Assembly: GCA_017534885.1 (NCBI GenBank)
Contig: JAFXVR010000051.1
Location: forward strand, 1 to 64,000
DNA from: Clostridia bacterium
Lineage (GTDB): Bacteria; Bacillota; Clostridia; Christensenellales; Aristaeellaceae
DNA length: 64,000 nt
Direction: 5' to 3'
A program made the position numbers and the translations under genes. The notes below the pieces were generated by a model that saw only the letters and a list, made by a program, of their open reading frames with translations, was not told the origin of the DNA and ran no database searches. Below are positions 7,450 through 14,385 of the stretch, one piece after another. Position 1 is the stretch's first letter; each line of letters begins with the position of its first letter.

Positions 7450-7941
7450 ATGCTGACGACCATCGGTTTGTCCGTCCTCATGATGGCGGGGCTGTTCCTG
7501 CTGCTCTGGGGCGCGGTGGGCTTTGTGCAGGACAGGCGCTTCTTCACCTCCGCGCCTAAGGAGGTGCAGGAGGCCGTTCAGCCCAAGGTGGAGCGCTTCC
7601 GCGGCCAGCGTCTGGTCGGCTGGGCGATGCTGATCCTCGCGCTTGCGCTGATGATCGGCGCGCTGGTCTTCGGCGGGTACGAGGGCATCCGCAGCAGCTT
7701 CGGCTTCCGGCAGTTCTTCGTCCGCTTCGCCGTGATTATGCTGCTTGTCAAGGCCTTCGACATCCTCTTTTTCGACTGGTACCTGCTGTGCCATGCGCAC
7801 CTGTTCCCGCGCTACTACCCGGAGACAAAGCCGGTGCTCAGCCCGAAGCTCTTCGGCTACAATTGGAAATCCCACGCGGTACAACTCGGGCTGATGATCC
7901 TGGCGTCCCTGCTGATGGCCTGGGTATGCACGCTGATTTGA
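7450..7941 (+). CDS. Four-helix membrane protein, paralogue D
   Basis: The 163-residue protein has helix 1, then APKEVQEAVQP, two central helices including FDILFFDWYLL, and a last C-terminal helix. PKEVQEAV and FDILFFDW are clear counterparts of the motifs in paralogues A to C. The ATG at 7450 follows AAGGAGGGAACAGG. A start at 7408, inside the upstream hydrolase gene, would be in frame but has no good site. The four copies are spread through the operon rather than tandem. Confidence 0.8.
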   Translation: MLTTIGLSVLMMAGLFLLLWGAVGFVQDRRFFTSAPKEVQEAVQPKVERFRGQRLVGWAMLILALALMIGALVFGGYEGIRSSFGFRQFFVRFAVIMLLVKAFDILFFDWYLLCHAHLFPRYYPETKPVLSPKLFGYNWKSHAVQLGLMILASLLMAWVCTLI

Positions 7942-7955
7942 GGAGGGCAAAAAGC

Positions 7956-8603
7956 ATGAAAACCGCAAAGCAATTGCTGAAAAAGAAGCGGTTCATCAAG
8001 GCTGAGATGGACAGGAAATTCCCCCAATCCCTCAGCGATGAGCTGTGGCAGAAGGCGGAAACGCGGCTGGACGGCATCCTGAAAAAGTATGAAGCCCTAT
8101 CCGGCGGCGTGCGCACCCATACGGATCACTATATCTTCCCCGCCGCCGCGATCTACCTGACGCTCTGCAATGCGACCACCCGGGAGCGGGCTTATGCGGT
8201 GATCGAGAATACGGCTATCGAGCATTCAAGCGAGGTGGGCCGGAAGCTGGCCAGGCTGATGAAACTCCCGGGGATGAAGCGCTTTTTCGTCTGGGTCTGG
8301 CATCCGATGGTGAAAAAGCTCTTCGGAGAGGACAGCGGCTTCCGGAATGTGTTCTACCCGAAGAAAAAGGGCGAGTACCGCATGGACGTGACTGCCTGCC
8401 CCTACTGCCGGTATTTCACCGAGCTGGGCTGCCCGGAGCTGACGAAGATCTTCTGCGCCAACGACGAGCGCTGCTACGGGAATCTCCCGGGGCTGGCATT
8501 CAGGCGGACGGGCACGCTGGGAACCGGGGCGGACCGGTGCGACTTTTGTCTGAAGATCATTTCAGAAAAGAGCGTGATAACTGATGAGCGTCGTCCTGTA
8601 TGA
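7956..8603 (+). CDS. ATC-hydrolase-like protein 4
   Basis: The 215-residue protein has the fullest set of family motifs here: TACPYCRYFTELG, IFCANDERCYG, FRRTGTLGTGADRCDFC. Its C-terminal R-C-D-F resembles the CCDFDF of protein 1. The start follows TTGAGGAGGGC. Its end overlaps the start of the next gene by 20 bp. It is separated from the 3.5-5.4 kb trio by the HMA, membrane and hydrolase genes. Confidence 0.75.
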   Translation: MKTAKQLLKKKRFIKAEMDRKFPQSLSDELWQKAETRLDGILKKYEALSGGVRTHTDHYIFPAAAIYLTLCNATTRERAYAVIENTAIEHSSEVGRKLARLMKLPGMKRFFVWVWHPMVKKLFGEDSGFRNVFYPKKKGEYRMDVTACPYCRYFTELGCPELTKIFCANDERCYGNLPGLAFRRTGTLGTGADRCDFCLKIISEKSVITDERRPV

Positions 8604-9006
8604 GTCAAAGCTCTCCGCCCGGCGATGGATCGCCTGTGACCTGCCCGGCAATGCCGGATGGATCATCTGGGTGGTCTGCCTGATCCTGCTGCTGAAAAAG
8701 GGAATAACCTGGTATTCTGTTCTGGCCATCATCCCAGCCATTCTCATGCTGATCGGCGTTATCGAGCTGATCAGCGAACGCATCCGAAAGCTGGATTGGG
8801 TTCTGCCGAAAGCACGGCTTTATCGAGGCTTCGGATCGCTGACGCTGGGCGGCATCCTGGGGATTCCGATTGCGGCAGTGGGGCTGATCACATTCCAAGA
8901 CCCCCTGTGCTGGTGGATGCTGGCAGGGGCCTGCCTGTGCGCGCTGTTCGCGTGGCTGATCTTCCGGGAATACCATCCGCAGAAGCAAGGAGGCGGCAGA
9001 TCGTGA
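8584..9006 (+). CDS. Small membrane protein of unknown family
   Basis: The 140-residue protein has four hydrophobic segments (about residues 22-38, 43-62, 85-105 and 110-128), with a basic loop between the second and third. It lacks the motifs of the four-helix family in this operon, so I treat it as unrelated. The ATG at 8584 lies inside the preceding gene, without a strong ribosome binding site, so it probably relies on translational coupling. Its stop overlaps the GTG start of the next gene. Confidence 0.65.
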   Translation: MSVVLYESKLSARRWIACDLPGNAGWIIWVVCLILLLKKGITWYSVLAIIPAILMLIGVIELISERIRKLDWVLPKARLYRGFGSLTLGGILGIPIAAVGLITFQDPLCWWMLAGACLCALFAWLIFREYHPQKQGGGRS

Positions 9007-9998
9007 AAGTGCTGGTATTCGGGGCCGGGGTCATCGGCTGTTACCTGACTCATGTGCTCTGTGAGGCAGGCCACGATGTGACGCTGCTGGCCCGCGGCGC
9101 GTGGAAGGACACATTGGAATCGCACGGGCTGGAACTGCGCCATCATCTGCAGCACAGAACAACGCTGGATCATCCTGCCGTCACAGATCACATCGATGAA
9201 ACAATCCGCTGGGACGCCGTCTTTGCCGCCATGCCCTACCACCAGATACATACCATTCTGCCGCAACTGGCGCAGGCGGACACGGATCTGCTTGTCCTGA
9301 TTGGCAATAACATGCGGGCCGCGGCCATGCAGGAGGAGCTCCTCCGATTGTCTTCCGCTCCGAAGGAAGTCCTCTTTGCCTTTCAGGTGACGGGCGGCGA
9401 GCGGCTGAAGGATCGCGCCATTGTGGAGCGCTTCGGGAAAGCGGGGCTGGATATTGGCGCGCTGCACAGTCTTCCATCCCAGGCCGCTCGTGAAAAACTG
9501 ACAGCGCTGTTCAAAGGCACAGGATACAAGATGCGCTGGCAGCCCGACATGGAAGCTTATCTCTTCTGCCATCCCGCGGCGGTTCTGCCGATTGCCTGTC
9601 TCGCCTATGCCTGCGGCGGAGATTTGCGGCGTTCCACCCGGAAGCAGCGCAGGCAGATGCTGGATGCACCGGCAGAGGCGTATGACAGGCTCACGGAGCT
9701 GGGCATTCCCATCCTGCCGGAGAAGGACGATCTGTTCTACCGCCCCGGCTTCCGCCGCTTTGTGATGCGCATCCTGTACTTCATCATGGCGAAATCTTCT
9801 ATCGGCGATTTGATCGCCTGCAATCACTGCCGCAACGCGGTCGCCGAGATGGAGATGCTGGATCAGGACTTCACAGCTCTGCTGGAGCGGGGCGGGAAAC
9901 CGGACATGCCCGTCTGGAACGCGCTGAAGGCGCAGATGCCCTCCTGGGAGGAGCTCCACTGGTTGTATGACAAAAAGAGACGGCAATGGCTTCAGTAA
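9003..9998 (+). CDS. Ketopantoate reductase (PanE/ApbA)-like oxidoreductase
   Basis: The 331-residue protein begins with a Rossmann NAD(P)-binding motif GAGVIGCYL, followed by LARG, a region typical of PanE/ApbA-type enzymes. The family reduces 2-oxo acids such as ketopantoate, but many members in gene clusters have other substrates. The GTG at 9003 is preceded by AGGAGGCGGC and overlaps the previous stop. The C-terminal half is helical. No pantothenate genes are near, so a specialised substrate linked to the operon is more likely. Confidence 0.78.
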   Translation: MKVLVFGAGVIGCYLTHVLCEAGHDVTLLARGAWKDTLESHGLELRHHLQHRTTLDHPAVTDHIDETIRWDAVFAAMPYHQIHTILPQLAQADTDLLVLIGNNMRAAAMQEELLRLSSAPKEVLFAFQVTGGERLKDRAIVERFGKAGLDIGALHSLPSQAAREKLTALFKGTGYKMRWQPDMEAYLFCHPAAVLPIACLAYACGGDLRRSTRKQRRQMLDAPAEAYDRLTELGIPILPEKDDLFYRPGFRRFVMRILYFIMAKSSIGDLIACNHCRNAVAEMEMLDQDFTALLERGGKPDMPVWNALKAQMPSWEELHWLYDKKRRQWLQ

Positions 9999-10025
9999 CG
10001 GGCGAACAGAAGGAGTGCAGCGAAT

Positions 10026-10706
10026 ATGACCAGAAAGGATCAGATCAGGAACGCGTACCGGGCCACGGGCACGAACGCCGGCTTCTATGACGGCATGATC
10101 ACCTGCTCCACCATCCCGGGGAAAGCCATCTGCCGGCTCGTGTGGAACATGGACAGGGAGAAGAACCTGCAGTATCTCGACCGGGCGCTGTCCGGCATCC
10201 CGGAGGATTTCAGCGGAAAACTGCTGGAGGTTCCGGTGGGCACCGGCGTGCTGACCATGCCGGTCTGGCAGACGCTGCCGGAGGCGGACGTCACCTGCCT
10301 GGATTACTCGGCGGATATGATGGCCGCGGCGCAGAAGAGAGCCGCCGCCCTGGGGCTGCGAAACGTCACCTTTCAGCAGGGCGATGTGGGCGCGCTGCCC
10401 TTTGCGGACGGGAGCTTCGACATTGTGCTGTCCCTGAACGGCTTCCACGCCTTCCCGGACAAGGAGGCGGCATACCGGGAGACCTGCCGCGTGCTGAAGA
10501 AGGGCGGAATCTTCTGCGGCTGCTTCTATGTGCAGGGCGGCTGCGCCAGAACCGACTGGTTCATCCGTCATCTGTACCAGCCCCGGGGCTTTTTCACGCC
10601 GCCCTACGAGACGGAGGAGAGCCTCCGGAAGCGGCTGGCAGGCCTGTACACGAAGGCGGAGGTGTCCTCCGTGGAGGGAATCGCCGTGTTCCGGTGCGTG
10701 AAGTGA
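10026..10706 (+). CDS. Class I SAM-dependent methyltransferase
   Basis: The 226-residue protein has motif I LLEVPVGTGVLTMP, motif II CLDYSADMMAAA, FQQGDVGALPFADGSFDIV and RVLKKGGIF, typical of the Methyltransf_11 group. The motif I glycine pattern E-V-P-V-G-T-G is slightly degenerate, with proline and valine in place of the usual G-C-G. It is the last gene before the second operator-controlled promoter. The acceptor is unknown. Confidence 0.86.
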   Translation: MTRKDQIRNAYRATGTNAGFYDGMITCSTIPGKAICRLVWNMDREKNLQYLDRALSGIPEDFSGKLLEVPVGTGVLTMPVWQTLPEADVTCLDYSADMMAAAQKRAAALGLRNVTFQQGDVGALPFADGSFDIVLSLNGFHAFPDKEAAYRETCRVLKKGGIFCGCFYVQGGCARTDWFIRHLYQPRGFFTPPYETEESLRKRLAGLYTKAEVSSVEGIAVFRCVK

Positions 10707-10738
10707 GGAGCGGCTTTCTTTGACCGGGGCGATCGCCC

Positions 10739-10767
10739 TTGACAGATCCGCCGGTCTGTGGTAGGAT
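10739..10767 (+). promoter_or_regulatory. Second sigma-A promoter of the locus
   Basis: TTGACA (10739-10744) and TAGGAT (10762-10767) are separated by 17 bp, shortly after the stop of the preceding methyltransferase. The predicted start site lies at the operator 10774-10789. It should drive the DUF3793 gene and genes downstream. Confidence 0.72.
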
Positions 10768-10773
10768 ACGGAT

Positions 10774-10789
10774 GTTAGATTTATCTAAC
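10774..10789 (+). promoter_or_regulatory. Palindromic operator GTTAG-N6-CTAAC, site 2
   Basis: GTTAG ATTTAT CTAAC lies 6 bp after the -10 box. Its placement relative to the -10 is nearly the same as that of site 1 at 640-655. Confidence 0.72.
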
Positions 10790-10838
10790 TTGCTGCTCGC
10801 GGTGCTGAGCATCGGGGCGGCCATCTTTCAGGGTGATG

Positions 10839-10854
10839 GTTAGTCACAACTAAC
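10839..10854 (+). promoter_or_regulatory. Palindromic operator GTTAG-N6-CTAAC, site 3
   Basis: GTTAG TCACAA CTAAC lies in the leader, ending 3 bp before the GGAGGAG ribosome binding site of the DUF3793 gene. It is 65 bp (about six helical turns) from site 2, which would suit cooperative binding or looping, an inference. Confidence 0.7.
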
Positions 10855-10868
10855 ACTGGAGGAGAACG

Positions 10869-11459
10869 ATGTCAGAAGAAACCGTCATCCGCTGCTGTGC
10901 GCCGACGCTGGCGGCCATCAAGACCGGGAGTCTGTTTAACTGCGCCTTTGAAAGCCGCGCTGACATGACGGAGAGCCTGCGCGCCGTGAACCGCTGCCTG
11001 GCCGGCAAGGGGGCGCGGATGCTTCCCCTGCGGTGGCGGGAGGGCAAGGCGCTGCTCCTGCTGTACCGGCCCAAGATGCTGGAAAGCGACCTGAGCGCGC
11101 CCCTGGCGTCTGAGATTCTCCGGCTGTGCGGCTATCCGGAGGGCAATGCGGCGGAGCGGCTGACATACCTGATGCGCCGGGTGCGGGAGGACAACGCATT
11201 TCCCCACGAGATCGGCCTCTTTCTGGGCTATCCGCCGGCGGATGTGCGGGGCTTCATGGAGGGCAGGCCCTGCAGGTGCACCGGCCTGTGGAAGGTGTTC
11301 GAGAGCGATGAGGCGGAAGCGCAAAAGTACTTCGCCCGCTGCAAAAACTGCACCCGCGCTTACCTGCGGCGCAGTGAGGAAGGATGGAGTCTGTCCCGGC
11401 TGACCCTTCAGCCCCGGCAGTTTTCATACAAGAAATACCCGGAAAAGGAAGGAGAATGA
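10869..11459 (+). CDS. DUF3793 family protein
   Basis: The 196-residue protein fits the DUF3793 pattern: an N-terminal CCAPTLAAIKTGSLF, an LPL-W-R-E-GKALLLLYRP region, EIGLFLGYPPADVRGF and a C-terminal CKNCTRAYLRR. In Clostridia such genes are often found next to feoAB and flavodoxin genes, which fits metal-dependent control. Two operator copies lie just upstream. Function is unknown. The frame ends 2 bp before the next start codon, within its ribosome binding region. Confidence 0.78.
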   Translation: MSEETVIRCCAPTLAAIKTGSLFNCAFESRADMTESLRAVNRCLAGKGARMLPLRWREGKALLLLYRPKMLESDLSAPLASEILRLCGYPEGNAAERLTYLMRRVREDNAFPHEIGLFLGYPPADVRGFMEGRPCRCTGLWKVFESDEAEAQKYFARCKNCTRAYLRRSEEGWSLSRLTLQPRQFSYKKYPEKEGE

Positions 11460-11461
11460 CC

Positions 11462-13474
11462 ATGAGAAAACTCGTTTCAGTCCTGATGGCGGTGCTGCTG
11501 TGCGCGGTGTCCGCCTTCGGCGCGGCTGCGGAGACGACCGAAGCCAACGGCGTCTTCCCTGCCCTTGCCGGTGAAAACGGCACGACCTACGTCAGCCTGT
11601 TTGACACCATCGTGACCGAGGAGTGGAATCCCCTGTGGGTGGATTACATCGGCGCGGTCATGGGCGAGGACATGGCTCCCGCGATGGCCGCCGCCCTGCA
11701 GGGCTCCGTGACCAGCGACCTGTACGGCGATGAGGCCATCGCCGCCTTTGCGGAGGGCGGTTACGCCTTCGACTGCCACTTCATCAGCGGCGCGCAGAGC
11801 CTGACCTTTAAGGATGATGCCGTCACCGTCCTCAAAACCGACGGCACGGAGGAAACCCACACCTATGAGTACCTGGGCAAATACAGCATCGGTGAAGGCG
11901 AGACCATGCTGTACCAGGGCATGGAGATTCCCATGGCCTTCCCGGTGGACGTGTACAGGAGCACCGATGAGGCCGGAGAGTTCAACTACTTCATGATGCG
12001 GGAAGACACCATGGACACCACCTGGCATCTGGAGTTCCGCTACGGCAGCGACCTGGAAGCCCTGCAGGGCTATCTGGTGGGTCCTTACGCCTACTGGCTG
12101 GCGGCGGGCATTGACGCAAACGCCGACGCGGATACCATCAACAAGGTGATCGCCCTGTTCTGCCTGGAAAACATGGATTACTCCGCGCACACCGAGTCTG
12201 CGCTGAATCAGCTGGGAGCGCTTGGCTTTCCGGGCACCTGGCAGGCGGACATGACACCCTTCGGCGAGGCGTACGCCGGGGTGGAACTGACCATGACCAT
12301 CGATGAAGCAGGTCACGGCGTCACGTTCATGAACGGGGAACAGACCGCGGACTTCGAGGCCTATGCCGTGGACAACGGCGAAAAGGGCGACGGCATCGGT
12401 CTGTACGTGGCGTACAGCAACACGGAGTATGAAGCGGAAGCCGCGCCCTATGCCATGACCATCAACGACGCCGGCCAGACCGTGCTGACGCTGACAGCGG
12501 ACGACGGAACCATCAGCTGGATCAGGCAGGAGGCGGCTGAAACCATCGAGATCGCCACGGCGGAAGCGCTGGCGGCCATCAGCGGCAATCTTTCCGGAAA
12601 CTATATCCTGACCGCTGACATCGACCTGGCGGGCATCGAGTGGACGCCCATCGGCGCGTTTGTCATGGGCGGCGGCGAGGAGGGCGAAGTGCCGGACATG
12701 ACGGCGGCCTTCACCGGCACGTTCGATGGCCAGGGACACGCCATCCGCAATCTGACCATTGACCAGCCCGAAGGCTGGGCCCTGGGCCTGTTCGGATGCG
12801 CGGCCAATGCCCGGATCGGGAACTTCACCCTGGAAAACGCCACGGTAGACGGCAGCGTCATGACCGCTGATGTGGTGGGCTACGCCTATTGCTCCACCGT
12901 GCATGACGTGACGCTGGTGAGCGGCAGGGTGACCGCGCACTGGACAGAATTGAGCGAGGAAGGCATGTACGGCGGCATCGTCGGCGCGAGCCTGGGCAGC
13001 CTCATCACCGGCTGCGACGCGCAGGCGGACATCGTGATCCCGGACGGCACCGCCAACGCGGGCATCGTGGGCGGCGGCCTGCAGATGACCAGCGTCGTGA
13101 ACTGCAAGGCGACCGGCTCGGTGACCGCCGGGAACAATTGCTACGGCATCGGCGGCATTTCCGGCTGCGGCTTCGCCTCCGAGCAGTTCACCAGCCTGAC
13201 CGCGCAGGATGTCGTGCTCACCGTGGGCGACAGCTGCTTCTGGATCGGTGGCATCACGGGCTATGCCGGGGGCTATCCTGTCGAAGAACTCGGTATGCCT
13301 GTGACTGTCTTCACCAATTGCGTTATCCGCAGCGTGACCGTGACGGCTGGCGCAAACGCGGACGGTATCGGCGATATCGTGGGCAGCGGTTTCTACAGTG
13401 AAGAGATGGCCGCGAACGGCGCTCCCTTCGATCAGCCGACTCAGTTTGAGCTGGTGGACTGCACCGTGGAGTGA
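11462..13474 (+). CDS. Secreted ZinT-like metal-binding protein with GLUG-type repeats
   Basis: The 670-residue protein has a signal peptide (about residues 1-23, ending FGAAAE). Residues about 25-215 resemble ZinT/YodA and the C-terminal part of AdcA: EEWNPLWVDYIG, HFISGAQSLTF, HTYEYLGKYSI, TWHLEFRYGS and GPYAYWLAAGI. A middle beta-rich part follows, and then several GLUG-like repeats such as AFTGTFDGQGHAIRNL and MYGGIVGASLGSLITGC. ZinT proteins bind zinc outside the membrane. GLUG repeats occur in surface proteins. The ATG at 11462 is 8 bp after AAGGAG, and an ATG at 11456 is too close to it. The ZinT assignment is by recalled pattern and needs profile confirmation. Confidence 0.65.
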   Translation: MRKLVSVLMAVLLCAVSAFGAAAETTEANGVFPALAGENGTTYVSLFDTIVTEEWNPLWVDYIGAVMGEDMAPAMAAALQGSVTSDLYGDEAIAAFAEGGYAFDCHFISGAQSLTFKDDAVTVLKTDGTEETHTYEYLGKYSIGEGETMLYQGMEIPMAFPVDVYRSTDEAGEFNYFMMREDTMDTTWHLEFRYGSDLEALQGYLVGPYAYWLAAGIDANADADTINKVIALFCLENMDYSAHTESALNQLGALGFPGTWQADMTPFGEAYAGVELTMTIDEAGHGVTFMNGEQTADFEAYAVDNGEKGDGIGLYVAYSNTEYEAEAAPYAMTINDAGQTVLTLTADDGTISWIRQEAAETIEIATAEALAAISGNLSGNYILTADIDLAGIEWTPIGAFVMGGGEEGEVPDMTAAFTGTFDGQGHAIRNLTIDQPEGWALGLFGCAANARIGNFTLENATVDGSVMTADVVGYAYCSTVHDVTLVSGRVTAHWTELSEEGMYGGIVGASLGSLITGCDAQADIVIPDGTANAGIVGGGLQMTSVVNCKATGSVTAGNNCYGIGGISGCGFASEQFTSLTAQDVVLTVGDSCFWIGGITGYAGGYPVEELGMPVTVFTNCVIRSVTVTAGANADGIGDIVGSGFYSEEMAANGAPFDQPTQFELVDCTVE

Positions 13475-13495
13475 TAAAGCGGAAGCAACAGAAAT

Positions 13496-13561
13496 GCCGG
13501 GCAGCCGGTGAAATGCCTGCCCGGCTTACACGGCGGTACGGTGCAGGCTGCATCGTACCGC
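13496..13561 (+). terminator. Two hairpins between the ZinT-like gene and methyltransferase
   Basis: The first hairpin pairs GCCGGGCA (13496-13503) with TGCCCGGC (13518-13525). The second pairs GCGGTACG (13533-13540) with CGTACCGC (13554-13561). Neither has a strong T-run, so they may reduce rather than stop read-through or protect RNA ends. Confidence 0.4.
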
Positions 13562-13583
13562 TGTCTTCAAGGGGGATTTTCCA

Positions 13584-14369
13584 ATGAAACCCGATTACAA
13601 AAACTGGATGCCCAAGGGTATGATCCTTTCCTTCGCGGCGGGGGCTGCCGCTTCTCTGCTGCTCTGCCTGCTGTTTGCCTGCTCCGGATGGGTGTCGGGC
13701 ATCTGGCAAACGGTGCTGACCGTCCTGTTTGCCGTCCTGACAGTGATCTTCTGCGGGCTGACCATCTGGTCTGTGCTCATGTACCGCGCCTTTGATTACA
13801 ACGGCAGGCGGCAGATGTCCCAGCAGATCATCGAGGGTGTCGCCGCGCACGTCAAGCTGCCGCAGGGCGGAAAATGTCTGGACGTGGGCTGCGGCAGCGG
13901 TGCGCTGGCCATTGCCGTGGCAAAGCGGAATCCCAAAGCCTCCGTTGTGGGAATCGACCGCTGGGGCAAGGAATATGCCTCCTTCAGCAAAGCTCTGTGC
14001 GAACGCAACGCCCAGGCCGAGAAGGTAAAAAACACGACCTTCCAACAGGGCGACGCGACGCATCTTGATTTCCCCGATGAAACCTTCGACGCCGTGACCA
14101 GCAATTACGTCTATCACAATATTCCCGGCGACCGTCAGCGGTATCTGCTGGAAACCCTGCGCACCCTGAAAAAAGGCGGCAGCTTCGCGATCCACGACAT
14201 TTTCTCCGCCTCCAGGTACGGCGATATGCAGGCGTTTATGAAAAAGCTGAAAACCATGGGCTGCCAGCGAGTCGAACTGATTGACACTGCCAGCGGTATG
14301 TTCATGAAGAAAAGCGAAGCGGCCTGGATGGGACTGTCCGGTTCAGCGCTGCTGGTGGGGAAAAAGTAA
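13584..14369 (+). CDS. Membrane-anchored class I SAM methyltransferase
   Basis: The 261-residue protein starts with two hydrophobic segments (about residues 13-34 and 40-65). A methyltransferase domain follows with CLDVGCGSGALAIAV (motif I), GIDRWG (motif II), TFQQGDATHLDFPDETFDAV and a TLKKGGSF segment. The fold of the catalytic part is standard, while the N-terminal membrane hairpin would hold it at the inner face. That suits a lipid or membrane-bound substrate, or coupling to the adjacent ABC transporter genes. Only 16 bp separate it from the transporter. Confidence 0.85.
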   Translation: MKPDYKNWMPKGMILSFAAGAAASLLLCLLFACSGWVSGIWQTVLTVLFAVLTVIFCGLTIWSVLMYRAFDYNGRRQMSQQIIEGVAAHVKLPQGGKCLDVGCGSGALAIAVAKRNPKASVVGIDRWGKEYASFSKALCERNAQAEKVKNTTFQQGDATHLDFPDETFDAVTSNYVYHNIPGDRQRYLLETLRTLKKGGSFAIHDIFSASRYGDMQAFMKKLKTMGCQRVELIDTASGMFMKKSEAAWMGLSGSALLVGKK

Positions 14370-14385
14370 CAGAGGAGGCTGCAGC

